Part shown: positions 9,394 through 17,096 of the stretch, piece by piece
Layout of the letters: every line of letters starts with the position of its first letter
Numbering within the stretch: the first letter of the stretch is position 1
Assembly: GCA_963843645.1 (NCBI GenBank)
Contig: CAWJLE010000003.1
Location: 1,922,001 to 1,986,000, forward strand
DNA length: 64,000 nt
Direction of reading: 5' to 3'
Source: CAWJLE01 sp963843645
Lineage (GTDB): Bacteria > Chloroflexota > Anaerolineae > DAOTYC01
Notes under the pieces: model-generated
The model's input: the letters and a program-made list of their open reading frames with translations, nothing else
Database searches by the model: none
What the model was told of the DNA's origin: nothing
Made by a program: the position numbers and the translations under genes

Positions 9394-10425
9394 TTAGCCC
9401 TTGATCGCGCCGACCAACAGCCCGCGTGCGATGTATCTCTCCAGCGCAACGGCCATGCCGATGACCGGGATGATCATAATCAGGATCAGGACCGACATGT
9501 ACCACCATTGCGGTCCGCGCGTCGCGTTCTGCGCCGCGACAGTCAGCGGCATCGTCTGCGAGTTGGCGCCCGACAGGAACAGGGCCAGCAGATACTCGTT
9601 CCAGGCGAAGACCAGCACGAATAGGAACGTGGCGACCAGGCCGGGCACCGCCAGCGGCAGCACCACCGACCAGAAGATCTGGTAACGGGATGCGCCATCG
9701 ATGGCCGCCGACTCCTCCAGCTCCAGCGGGATCGTCTGGAAGTAATCGCGCATGAGCCAAACGACGATCGGCAGGTTGGTGGCCACGTAGGCAATGATCA
9801 GCGCCGCCCGAGTGTCCAGCAAACCCACCCGCAGAAACAACACGTAGATGGGAATCACGACGGCGACCGGGGGGAGCATGCGCTGTGAGATCAGCCAGAA
9901 GGCGATATCGCGATTGCCCAGCGATCGTTGGAAGCGCCGCCCGATGGTCTGCAGCAAGACGATGAACAATGCAATGCCGGATGCCGCCGCGACGATCCAG
10001 GGAACGCCGAAGACGAGAGCGACGATGACGAGCGCCAGGCAGCCCATGAACGTCAGGATCGCGCCGAGACGCGGCCGGTAGACGAAGCGAACCAGCCCGT
10101 ATGCCGCGGCAGTGCCCAGAAGCAGGGCCAGCGCCGCGCTAGTCGGCGCAACTATCGCGGTATTGACGTAGTTGCGCATCGTGTCATTGCTCAGCTCGCC
10201 GACCAGGATATACTGCCACGCGAACAAGTTGGGCTTGAAGTCGATGAAGGGCAAATAGAACGGGCCGTTGTTCACGTCGATGGGCAGCTTAAACGAAGTG
10301 ATCAGCAGCCAGTACAGCGGAAACAAGACGACCAGAGCCCAGATCGTCAGCACCGCGTAAGACAGGGCTTTGCCTGCCGGAGACGGGGTCAGGGGCGATC
10401 GATACCTGGATGCGTGCTTCGCCAT
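9394..10425 (-). CDS. Carbohydrate ABC transporter permease (MalG/UgpE type)
   Basis: Start ATG 10425, with GGAGGAA about ten bases upstream. The product has 343 residues with a cytoplasmic N-tail and at least six membrane helices. The EAA loop that contacts the ATPase is visible as ELEESAAIDGASRYQIFWSVVLPLA. It closes a binding protein-permease-permease operon. Compared with usual MalG-type permeases (about 280 residues) there is an insertion of roughly 60 residues with two extra hydrophobic segments (LTFMGCLALVIVALVFGV and WIVAAASGIALFIVLL) before the conserved RMLPPVAVVIPIYVLF helix. The first-gene neighbour shows a matching insertion. No ATPase gene is in the window; such systems commonly share an MsmK/UgpC-type ATPase. 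Confidence 0.9.
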   Translation of the reverse strand: MAKHASRYRSPLTPSPAGKALSYAVLTIWALVVLFPLYWLLITSFKLPIDVNNGPFYLPFIDFKPNLFAWQYILVGELSNDTMRNYVNTAIVAPTSAALALLLGTAAAYGLVRFVYRPRLGAILTFMGCLALVIVALVFGVPWIVAAASGIALFIVLLQTIGRRFQRSLGNRDIAFWLISQRMLPPVAVVIPIYVLFLRVGLLDTRAALIIAYVATNLPIVVWLMRDYFQTIPLELEESAAIDGASRYQIFWSVVLPLAVPGLVATFLFVLVFAWNEYLLALFLSGANSQTMPLTVAAQNATRGPQWWYMSVLILIMIIPVIGMAVALERYIARGLLVGAIKG

Positions 10426-10427
10426 CC

Positions 10428-11630
10428 TCAGGATTCCTCCACCGCACGGCGCCTGATCAGATTGACGTACGACAGGCAAGTGAGGGTCACCACGAACAAC
10501 AAGATGTACGCCACGGCGGCCGACCCACCCAGGTCGAGCGCACGCCAGTAAATGTACGCCTGCAAGGTGAGTGACTCCGTCGCGGTCCCCGGCCCTCCAT
10601 TCGTCAGCACATTGGGCAGGTCGACGATCTTGAACGCCTCGATCATCCTGATCAGGATCAGGGTAGTGCTGACGCCGACGATCTGCGGGAAAGTGATCTG
10701 CCAGAACGTCTGCCAGCGGCCCGCCCCGTCCACCGCGGCCGCCTCCAGCAGCTCGACGGATTGGCCCTCCAACGCCGCCAGGAGGACGATGAACATGAAC
10801 GGCGTCCACTGCCAGATGTCGCCGATCAGCACCGCCGCCCGCGCCCCCCACGGATCGTTGACCCATGAGAACAGGCCCAGCCCCAGACCCTGCCAGATAG
10901 GCTTGAACGGGCCTTTGTCCGTGTCGGTCAGCATCCGGAACATGTAAGCGACCCCAACCGGGGTGATCATCATCGGCACCAGGAATGTGATGCGGAAGAA
11001 TCGGCGGCCGAAGAGCGGCTGCGTACAAAGGACCGCCAGAAGCAGGCCGAGCCCGTACTGGACGGCTATGCCGACTCCCACGTACAGCAGGGTGACCATC
11101 AGCGTTCCGGGACGGCCGGGCGCCGTGACGGTCCACACCAACACCCACAGCAGCACCGTGACCAGGAGCACGGCGAGGAAGCGCTCGATCAGGCCGCCTA
11201 CTGAAAACCGGCCGCTGCGAACGTAGCGCACCAGCCACCACACCATGAGACCGGCCGCGATGCCGAATACCGCCCAGGCGCCCGGCGCGGGCGGAACCAG
11301 CCGCCCCAGAAACTCGAATTGTTCGCTGCCGACGAGCAGCTTACGGTAGTTCGTCAGCCCCACGAAGTGGACTTCGAACCCGCCATGAATGAATTCGAGG
11401 CGCGACAGAGACAGATACAGTGAAACGATCAGAGGAAAGATAGCGAGGAATAGTACCACCAGGACGGCGGGCCAAATGAAAGCGTTGCCGGACTGGCGTT
11501 CTGCCCCTGTGGCGAACGCGTCCCACAGACGCCTTAGAGGCCCGCCGGGGCGGCCCGGTCCTGAACGGACCGGGCCGGTTTGCGACCTTGATTGCACGGA
11601 GCGCCGGCGTTCGCGCACTGGTTCTCCCAA
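10428..11630 (-). CDS. Carbohydrate ABC transporter permease (MalF/UgpA type)
   Basis: Inner-membrane permease with the EAA loop ELLEAAAVDGAGRWQTFWQI and the C-terminal NVLTNGGPGTATESLTLQAY typical of the MalF/UgpA branch. It stops two bases before the next permease starts. The start is uncertain: TTG 11630 and GTG 11618 are in frame, but reading from them translates through a strong GC hairpin (11551-11577) with a low-quality sequence, and the conserved protein begins only near base 11490 (SGNAFIWPAVLVVL). Like its partner it carries an insertion, about 90 residues with extra hydrophobic segments between helix 1 and the conserved core (AVFGIAAGLMVWWLV; FLAVLLVTVLLWVLVW). Substrate is unknown, probably an oligosaccharide or sugar derivative. 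Confidence 0.85.
   Translation of the reverse strand: MGEPVRERRRSVQSRSQTGPVRSGPGRPGGPLRRLWDAFATGAERQSGNAFIWPAVLVVLFLAIFPLIVSLYLSLSRLEFIHGGFEVHFVGLTNYRKLLVGSEQFEFLGRLVPPAPGAWAVFGIAAGLMVWWLVRYVRSGRFSVGGLIERFLAVLLVTVLLWVLVWTVTAPGRPGTLMVTLLYVGVGIAVQYGLGLLLAVLCTQPLFGRRFFRITFLVPMMITPVGVAYMFRMLTDTDKGPFKPIWQGLGLGLFSWVNDPWGARAAVLIGDIWQWTPFMFIVLLAALEGQSVELLEAAAVDGAGRWQTFWQITFPQIVGVSTTLILIRMIEAFKIVDLPNVLTNGGPGTATESLTLQAYIYWRALDLGGSAAVAYILLFVVTLTCLSYVNLIRRRAVEES
11551..11577 (-). terminator. Intercistronic hairpin after the binding-protein gene
   Basis: A perfect 11-bp stem (CGGCCCGGTCC with GGACCGGGCCG) and a five-base loop. It lies just after the binding-protein stop. With no U-tract it more likely blocks 3' exonucleases or attenuates transcription, giving more binding protein than permease, as in malE-malF. 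Confidence 0.6.
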
Positions 11631-11636
11631 TTATGT

Positions 11637-13145
11637 CTACTGTGTGCTGATGCCCAGAGAACCCTTGTAGGCATCGAGCTGTTTGGCACGCCCCAGTTCA
11701 TTGGTAATCTCTTCCCAGCCATTGTACAGCTGAGTTTGGAACGCGGTCAAATCTATCTCGCCGGCCAGGTACTGGCTCATGGCCGTGTCGAGCACCACCT
11801 GCTGGTATCGCTGATTCTGCGGGATGCGCAGGTCCAGCACCATGTTGGGGCTGCTGAGACTGGCCTCGATGGCGCCCAGGTAAGACTTGGCTGCCGCCTC
11901 ACTCATGCCCGCCTTCTCCCAGGTGGCCAGGTCCGTGAACTGGGACTTGCGGTAGGGGTTGAAGCCTGTTTTCCCCAGGGTCACGTCGATGTTGGACTGG
12001 GCCGGCTGGCACATATAGGACAGAAACGCGTAAGCGGCGTCCTTAACGTTAGCCGGAGCCGCCTTGTTGATGCCGCCCGACCAGCCGCCGAAGCAGGCGT
12101 ACGGCGCGTGGTTCACTCCGTCGATGGCATTCGGGCAGGTCGCGGCGGTACAGGTGATGAGCTTGCCCGTGCTGAAGTCTACGACCTGCGTGGTGCCCGG
12201 CGTGATCACCGCGCCCACCTTGTTTTCGACCTTCGAGATCGTCTTGTCGATGGCCAGGGTTCCGATATCGCCCCAGTCCAGGGACAGAGCGCAACGGCCG
12301 CCCACGAACAGGGCGCGAGTGTCGCCCACATCCATGTTCAGCTCTTCCGGCGGACCGTATTTGGTGGTCTCCTTGAAGATCTCCATGGCCCGCAGCCAGC
12401 CGTCGTTCTTTATTTCGGGCGTCATGTCGGTCGTATTGAAGAAGGCACCCTCGGACGTTCCCTTGGTTTGGAGGAACGGGGTCACGAACGACCAGACGAA
12501 CTGCCAGCCCTGCGCGCCACGCTTCTTGGAGATACACGAGCCGTAATCGGGCGTTCCGTCGCCGTTGAGGTCCTTGCCATGGTACATCGCCGCGATCTTG
12601 AGGTAGTCGTCCCACGTCTCCGGCGGCTTCACGTTGTCCTTCGCAAAGAGGTCGCTGCGATAGTACACCATGTGGAAATCGCCATCGAGCGGAATCAGGT
12701 AGGTGGCGCCCTTGTACGTGGCGCTGAAATTGCGGAAGAAGGGCACAATGTCGTCCCACTGAATGGCCTTGTCAGCGGCGACCCGGCTGGTCAGGTCTTC
12801 CAGGTAGCCGCCGTTGGCGTAGTCCACCATCCACTGCGGGGCAAACACGAACGCCTGGTAGCTGTTGGTACCGGTGGCCACATCGGTCAAGATCTTCTGG
12901 TACAGATCGCTGAACGGCACGGTCACCACATTGATCTTGGCTCCTGTCAGCTTTTCGAAGTCCGGCGCGCGTCGCTGTAGCGGCTCGGCGATCTGCGGGC
13001 CGACGAAAGTCAGCAGGTTGACGGTGACACCGGCGAATTGTTGGGCCTGCGGCGGATTGGCGGCTGAAGCCGGAGCGCTCCACTGAACAATGAGCATCGT
13101 GAACACGATCATCAATGATACGACAGTCCACAGCTTGAGTTTCAC
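11637..13145 (-). CDS. Extracellular solute-binding protein of carbohydrate ABC transporter (family 1)
   Basis: The frame is open to 13247, but the start is GTG 13145: AAAGGAGG lies about seven bases upstream and the product then begins with a signal peptide (MKLKLWTVVSLMIVFTMLIVQ, cleavage after SAPASA). The mature protein is about 475 residues and resembles family 1 solute-binding proteins of sugar transporters: early VTVNLLTFVGPQIAEPL, hinge-region YLIPLDGDFHMVYYRSDLF and Trp-rich stretches for stacking on sugar. There is no lipobox, so attachment is not through lipid. It heads the permease operon. Transcription probably starts at the promoter at 13612-13640, giving a 5' leader of about 460 bases. 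Confidence 0.9.
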   Translation of the reverse strand: MKLKLWTVVSLMIVFTMLIVQWSAPASAANPPQAQQFAGVTVNLLTFVGPQIAEPLQRRAPDFEKLTGAKINVVTVPFSDLYQKILTDVATGTNSYQAFVFAPQWMVDYANGGYLEDLTSRVAADKAIQWDDIVPFFRNFSATYKGATYLIPLDGDFHMVYYRSDLFAKDNVKPPETWDDYLKIAAMYHGKDLNGDGTPDYGSCISKKRGAQGWQFVWSFVTPFLQTKGTSEGAFFNTTDMTPEIKNDGWLRAMEIFKETTKYGPPEELNMDVGDTRALFVGGRCALSLDWGDIGTLAIDKTISKVENKVGAVITPGTTQVVDFSTGKLITCTAATCPNAIDGVNHAPYACFGGWSGGINKAAPANVKDAAYAFLSYMCQPAQSNIDVTLGKTGFNPYRKSQFTDLATWEKAGMSEAAAKSYLGAIEASLSSPNMVLDLRIPQNQRYQQVVLDTAMSQYLAGEIDLTAFQTQLYNGWEEITNELGRAKQLDAYKGSLGISTQ

Positions 13146-13604
13146 GGTAGCCCTCCTTTGGCGCGAGAGATCGAGGGCCAGTCCGGCGAAGTCGGACCCA
13201 CTCCCCGGCAACAACGCCGAACCGGACCTCGGTTTCCATCCGTTCATATAACCATTGGCACACGAATCGTCTCGACTGAGTGCGAGTCAGCATGAGCGCA
13301 TTCGCTCGACTGGTCACCTCCCTTCGTCGTCTTATCCCGGCGCCTCAGCCCGTGGCGTTTCTTACAGGTGCAAGCCAACGCCGTTTTGGCTGATCGATGC
13401 CTTGAGGTGTTGCTCCTTGCTGGGTGAAGGTACTGCAGACGACAGGCCGTTTGGAGTGAGGTCAATGAGGGGTCGACGAGAGTCAATGAAGGTCGATGAG
13501 GTATCAGAATCGCAAATCCTCACACGCTGTATCGAGGCCACCGAACCACGAGGCAATCCACGCTCGACGAACGGGTCGACGAAAACGCTCACGTTTAATT
13601 TTGC
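13146..13604 (-). other. Long untranslated leader of the ABC transporter operon
   Basis: About 460 bases lie between the predicted minus-strand promoter and the GTG start at 13145. No convincing gene is seen; short open frames here have no conserved look. The leader contains two direct repeats (13461-13500) and several copies of GTCGACGA. I do not recognise a known riboswitch. Confidence 0.4.
13461..13500. repeat. Tandem direct repeat in the transporter leader
   Basis: Two near-identical units of about 20 bases, GTCAATGAGGGGTCGACGAG and GTCAATGAAGGTCGATGAG, lie head to tail. A related GGGTCGACGA lies at about 13573. They could be regulator sites downstream of the transporter promoter. Confidence 0.55.
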
Positions 13605-13611
13605 ATATTCG

Positions 13612-13640
13612 ATTATACCACATCATCTCAAACCAGGCAA
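13612..13640 (-). promoter_or_regulatory. Promoter of the ABC transporter operon
   Basis: On the minus strand: -35 TTGCCT (13640-13635), spacer 17, -10 TATAAT (13617-13612), with TG-N before the -10 (TGGTATAAT). The same TTGCCT-N17-TATAAT form occurs at 62165-62137. Confidence 0.75.
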
Positions 13641-13650
13641 TGGTTTTGTC

Positions 13651-13676
13651 GCGTGGTTCTTCCTTGAGAACCACGC
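13651..13676. promoter_or_regulatory. Perfect inverted repeat between divergent promoters (operator candidate)
   Basis: GCGTGGTTCT (13651-13660) and AGAACCACGC (13667-13676) form a perfect 10-bp inverted repeat with a 6-base centre. It overlaps the -35 of the forward promoter and lies 11 bases from the -35 of the reverse promoter, so one bound regulator could control both. Confidence 0.6.
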
Positions 13677-13692
13677 ACGAAGCTGGTATAAT
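13664..13692 (+). promoter_or_regulatory. Promoter of the 105-residue protein gene
   Basis: -35 TTGAGA (13664-13669), 17-base spacer, -10 TATAAT (13687-13692) in the extended form TGGTATAAT. The expected start of transcription is near 13699, 52 bases before the ATG at 13751. Confidence 0.8.
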
Positions 13693-13750
13693 CCACCTGC
13701 AAATCATACGTAGCCGACCGCGTTCGGGCCGGGGAGATTCAGGAGGATTC

Positions 13751-14068
13751 ATGGGTTCATTCGGTTATGCCTCTCTTCAAATCAGAAAATCGGGCGTCGA
13801 CCTGCGCTGCACCGAAGCCGACGTCATCGAGTCAGTCGTGGAGCTCGTTAGCGGACTGTTGCCCTCCAGCAAGGCAACGATCCACAACGATCCGATCACT
13901 GGGGCATCCATGTCCTGCCGCTTGAAGAAGCTATCAGGGCACGACCCGGCGATTGGCGATCAGGTCGTGAATCATCTGTGCCACCTGGGTTGGGAGCCTT
14001 TCCAGGTCGATGAGATGGAGGGCGTCTACCGGGTGCACTTCCGCCGATCGATAGAGGCAAGGGCCTGA
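13751..14068 (+). CDS. Hypothetical protein (105 aa)
   Basis: ATG 13751 follows AGGAGG (13741-13746) and a strong promoter. The product is a soluble protein of 105 residues with no signal peptide, membrane helix or cysteine cluster; it contains LRCTEADVIESVVELVSG and ends HFRRSIEARA. I do not recognise the family. It is divergent from the sugar transporter operon and the shared inverted repeat at 13651-13676 suggests joint control, but nothing in the sequence shows that it is a DNA-binding protein. Confidence 0.8.
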   Translation: MGSFGYASLQIRKSGVDLRCTEADVIESVVELVSGLLPSSKATIHNDPITGASMSCRLKKLSGHDPAIGDQVVNHLCHLGWEPFQVDEMEGVYRVHFRRSIEARA

Positions 14069-14127
14069 TCCACTCAAGTCACAGGTTACGCCTCAGTTCT
14101 CTTGATAATGTTTCTGAAACACGGATA

Positions 14128-14156
14128 TTGACATGCGCGAGTTTTATTGTTACAAT
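14128..14156 (+). promoter_or_regulatory. Strong promoter upstream of the first propeller gene
   Basis: Consensus -35 TTGACA (14128-14133), spacer 17, -10 TACAAT (14151-14156) in the extended form TGTTACAAT. Transcription would start near 14163, leaving a leader of about 260 bases before the GTG at 14423. Confidence 0.8.
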
Positions 14157-14422
14157 GTTAACGATTGAATAGCTGGTTTGTTCGCGACGCCATACCGGGT
14201 GCATCTTACTCCGTCATATCGGCCTGCCGTCTCGGGATATTCTATCCGACACCCTCTTCGTCGATCCTTCTTGACCTGCTGCGCCTGTGTTCCACGGGTG
14301 GGACACGCATCCCCATTCGCAGCCACAATAAGCCTCTCTGCGGCTGAACTCGTCCCCATCTCATTGTTCAGGGCGCGGAAACCGCCGACGGATCGACACG
14401 TTCCGCTCAAGGAGGTCCTCTC
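14157..14422 (+). other. Leader of the first propeller gene
   Basis: About 260 gene-free bases between a strong promoter and the start at 14423. It could hold a regulatory RNA element, but I recognise no known riboswitch and see no clear terminator. Confidence 0.35.
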
Positions 14423-16911
14423 GTGAGATTGCGATTTCTCCTTGGCATGGCTCTGTTGGCTGCCGTGATCGCGCTGGCCATCTTCTGGGCGCCGAATGCC
14501 TTGGCCCAGTATCCGAATCCACCCGACCGCCCTCCGGCGCCTCACGTCGTGCCACATCCACTGGCTCTTCCGGCGGGCTGGACGCAAATCAATTCAAGTG
14601 GCTTCGGCGGAACCAACACTGATTGGGTCAACGCGCTCGACGTCTTTGGCGGGCAGCTCTACGCCGGTGCGAGCACAGCGGACGCCAGCGGCGGTCAGAT
14701 CTGGCGGTACTCCGGCAGCGGGACAGACTGGACGAATGTGGTAACACAGGGTTTCAGAAGCATCTCCACAACCTGGGACATCAGCAATACCTGGGTCAGC
14801 GATCTGGAGCCATACCATGGCTTTCTGTACGCCGGCACCCAGAATCTTGCAATCGGCGGCGAGATCTGGCGCAGCGGCGATGGCCTCAGCTGGAACCCGG
14901 TCATCACCGGTGGATCGGCTCCGTATCCAACCAGGAAATCATGCATCTAACCGTACACAGCGACACTCTGTACGCCGCTACCGGCGACTGGGGAACGCCT
15001 CCTTTCGCACAAGGTGCACAGGTTTGGCGTACGGATGGCGTGGGCTGGACCAACGTGGTGACCCAGGGCTTCGGCACGATCAGCGATACGGCCATCATTT
15101 GCCTGGAAGGGATCAACGGATACTTGTACGCCGGCACCTGGTCGGACACGGATCCCGGCGCAACTGTGGCGCAGTTCCACCGGCGATTTCGGCTCGTGGC
15201 AGGCGCTGACTACCGACGGCTTCGGCAACTCGAACAATAGCGGCATCCCGACTGTGGCGTATTTCAACGGTTACGTGTACGCGGGAACACGGGGGTGGGC
15301 AACAGGTTGCGAGGTGTGGCGGTCGCCTGACGGCTCTGCCCTCAGTTGGACCCAGGTCATTAGCAATGGCTTCGGGATCGGCACTGATAACGGCTGGGTC
15401 GATAGCTTGACTGCTTTCGGCAGCCGGCTCTACGCGGTGGTCCGCAACTATAACTCAGGCGTGAAAGTGTACAGCACGTCCAATGGCCTGGACTGGACGC
15501 TGATCGTCCCGGATGGCTGGGGCGACCCCGCCAATCAACACACGAGCGACGGCAACAACGCTGTCGCCGTATTGAATGGCACGCTGACCATCGGAACGTA
15601 CAACGCCCTTGTAGGCGGTCAGGTCCTGCAACTCGAACCGATTGCGGTTAGTGGGCTCGTGGCGAACAACGACAGCCCGACCAGCTTGGGCACGGCGACC
15701 AATTTCACCGCCACGATCGCCGCAGGCAACGGCGAAAGCTACGCCTGGTCTTTCGGCGACGGCGGATTCGGCGCCGGCAGCATCGTGAGCTATACTTATC
15801 CCAGTATAGGAGTCTTCACGGCTACAGTGACCGCCACCAACGTCCTCAGCGAAATATCGGCTCATACCACCGTCACCGTCGCCCAGCAGATTTCCGAGCT
15901 CGTGGCCACCAACGACAGCCCGACCCGGCTCGATCAGGTGACCAACTTCACCGCCACGATCACCGCGGGCAGCGGCGAGAGCTACGCCTGGCCCCTTCGG
16001 CGACGGCGGATTCGGCGCCGGCAGCATCGTGAGCTATACTTACCCCAGTGTTGGAGTCTTCACGGCCACGGTGACCGCCACCAACCTCCTGGGTGAGCTA
16101 TCGGCCCACACTACCGTCACCATCGCCCAGGAGATTTCCGGGCTCGTGGCCACCAACGACGGCCCGACTCGGCTCGGTCAGGCGACCAACTTCACCGCCA
16201 CGATCGCCGCTGGCAGTGGCGCGAGCTACAACTGGTCGTTCGGTAACGGCGCCATCGGCAGCGGCAGCGTCGTGAGCTACACCTATCCCAGTCCAGGGAT
16301 CTACACGTCCACGGTGACCGCCACCAACCTCCTCGGTGAGCTATCGGCCCACACCACCGTCACCGTCGCCCAGGAGGTTTCCGGGCTCGTGGCCACCAAC
16401 GACAGCCCGACCCAGCTCGGTCAGGCGACCGGCTTCACCGCCACGATCACCGCGGGCAGCGGCGAGAGCTACGCCTGGTCCTTCGGTAACGGCGCCATCG
16501 GCAGCGGCAACGTCGTGAGCTACACCTATCCCAGTCCAGGGATCTTCACGGCCGTGGTAACCGCCAGTAACGTCCTGGCGTGAAGTCTCAGCCAGCACTA
16601 CCGTCACCGTCGCCCAGGCGATTTCCGGGCTCGTGGCATCTAACACCAGCCCCAAGCCGACTGGAGCGCCTGTGCGATTCACGGCAACGGCCAGCGGTTC
16701 CGACATTACCTACCTCTGGAACTTCGACGACGGGTCTGCCACCGCCCCAGGGAGCGTGGTTACGCACACATATGCGCTGAGCGGCACGTACACAGCGGCG
16801 GTCACTGCTACAAACACATTGGGTATGCTCACGACGACGACCCCGGTCACGATCACTGGGGTGATCATTCAGTATTTCCCGCTGATCCTGAAGAACTACG
16901 AGTTTCCTTGA
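14423..16911 (+). CDS. Secreted seven-bladed propeller protein with five PKD-type domains (frameshifted)
   Basis: GTG start at 14423 with AAGGAGGT upstream. A signal peptide (LLAAVIALAIFWAPNALA) is followed by QYPNPPDRPP and a propeller. Each blade has the form F-x-G-x-LYAGT...G-EIWRS-DG--W--V---GF; the blades match those of the paralogues at 17097 and 21391. Then come four near-identical PKD-like units of 81 residues and a divergent fifth. The protein ends IQYFPLILKNYEFP. The frame breaks near 14925, 15170, 15985 and 16580, and the pieces join to about 825 residues. Breaks at 15985 and 16580 are single-base insertions, because those repeat units are 244 rather than 243 bases. Likely a cell-surface or secreted adhesive or binding protein; ligand unknown. 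Confidence 0.8.
15659..16875 (+). repeat. Tandem 243-bp PKD-domain repeats
   Basis: Units begin at 15659, 15902, 16146, 16389 and 16633 (each at GTGGC in the LVA codons). Spacings are 243, 244, 243 and 244. Units 1-4 are nearly identical in DNA, suggesting recent duplication or gene conversion; the fifth is diverged. Each encodes a beta-sandwich with a SYxWSFGxG core and TVTATNxL strand. Confidence 0.9.
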
Positions 16912-16939
16912 CAGACGCAGGACCCAAATTGAACAGCAT

Positions 16940-16964
16940 GGCGCGTCCATGCGGTGGACGCGCC
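16940..16964 (+). terminator. Hairpin after the first propeller gene
   Basis: Perfect 9-bp stem GGCGCGTCC (16940-16948) with GGACGCGCC (16956-16964), loop of seven. It lies 28 bases after the stop, and no U-tract follows. Confidence 0.5.
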
Positions 16965-17096
16965 CCGTTCGGCGAGCGCCGTCCAAGGCCGCCCGCAATT
17001 TGCATCTCTGACTTTACTTTCATCCTATTTCGCCTCTTCCCGTGCGCCGCGGCTGCTTCGTTGTCGGGGAGGGCCACGTCAACCAGGAGACCCAAC

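Noticed and set aside
9251..9760. Upstream extension of the small gene at 9029-9250
   Set aside because: The extension overlaps the permease gene in another frame and is not protein-like. The GTG at 9250 with GGAGG fits better.
11592..12980. Long open frame on the plus strand opposite the binding-protein gene (462 codons)
   Set aside because: It runs antisense over the conserved solute-binding protein in a GC-rich region. It has no ribosome site, no recognisable domain and biased composition (His/Val/Arg-rich), typical of a shadow frame.
13146..14422. Known riboswitch in the leaders of the transporter or propeller genes
   Set aside because: I could not find conserved cores of the riboswitch classes that I know. 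Folding or covariance search would be needed.
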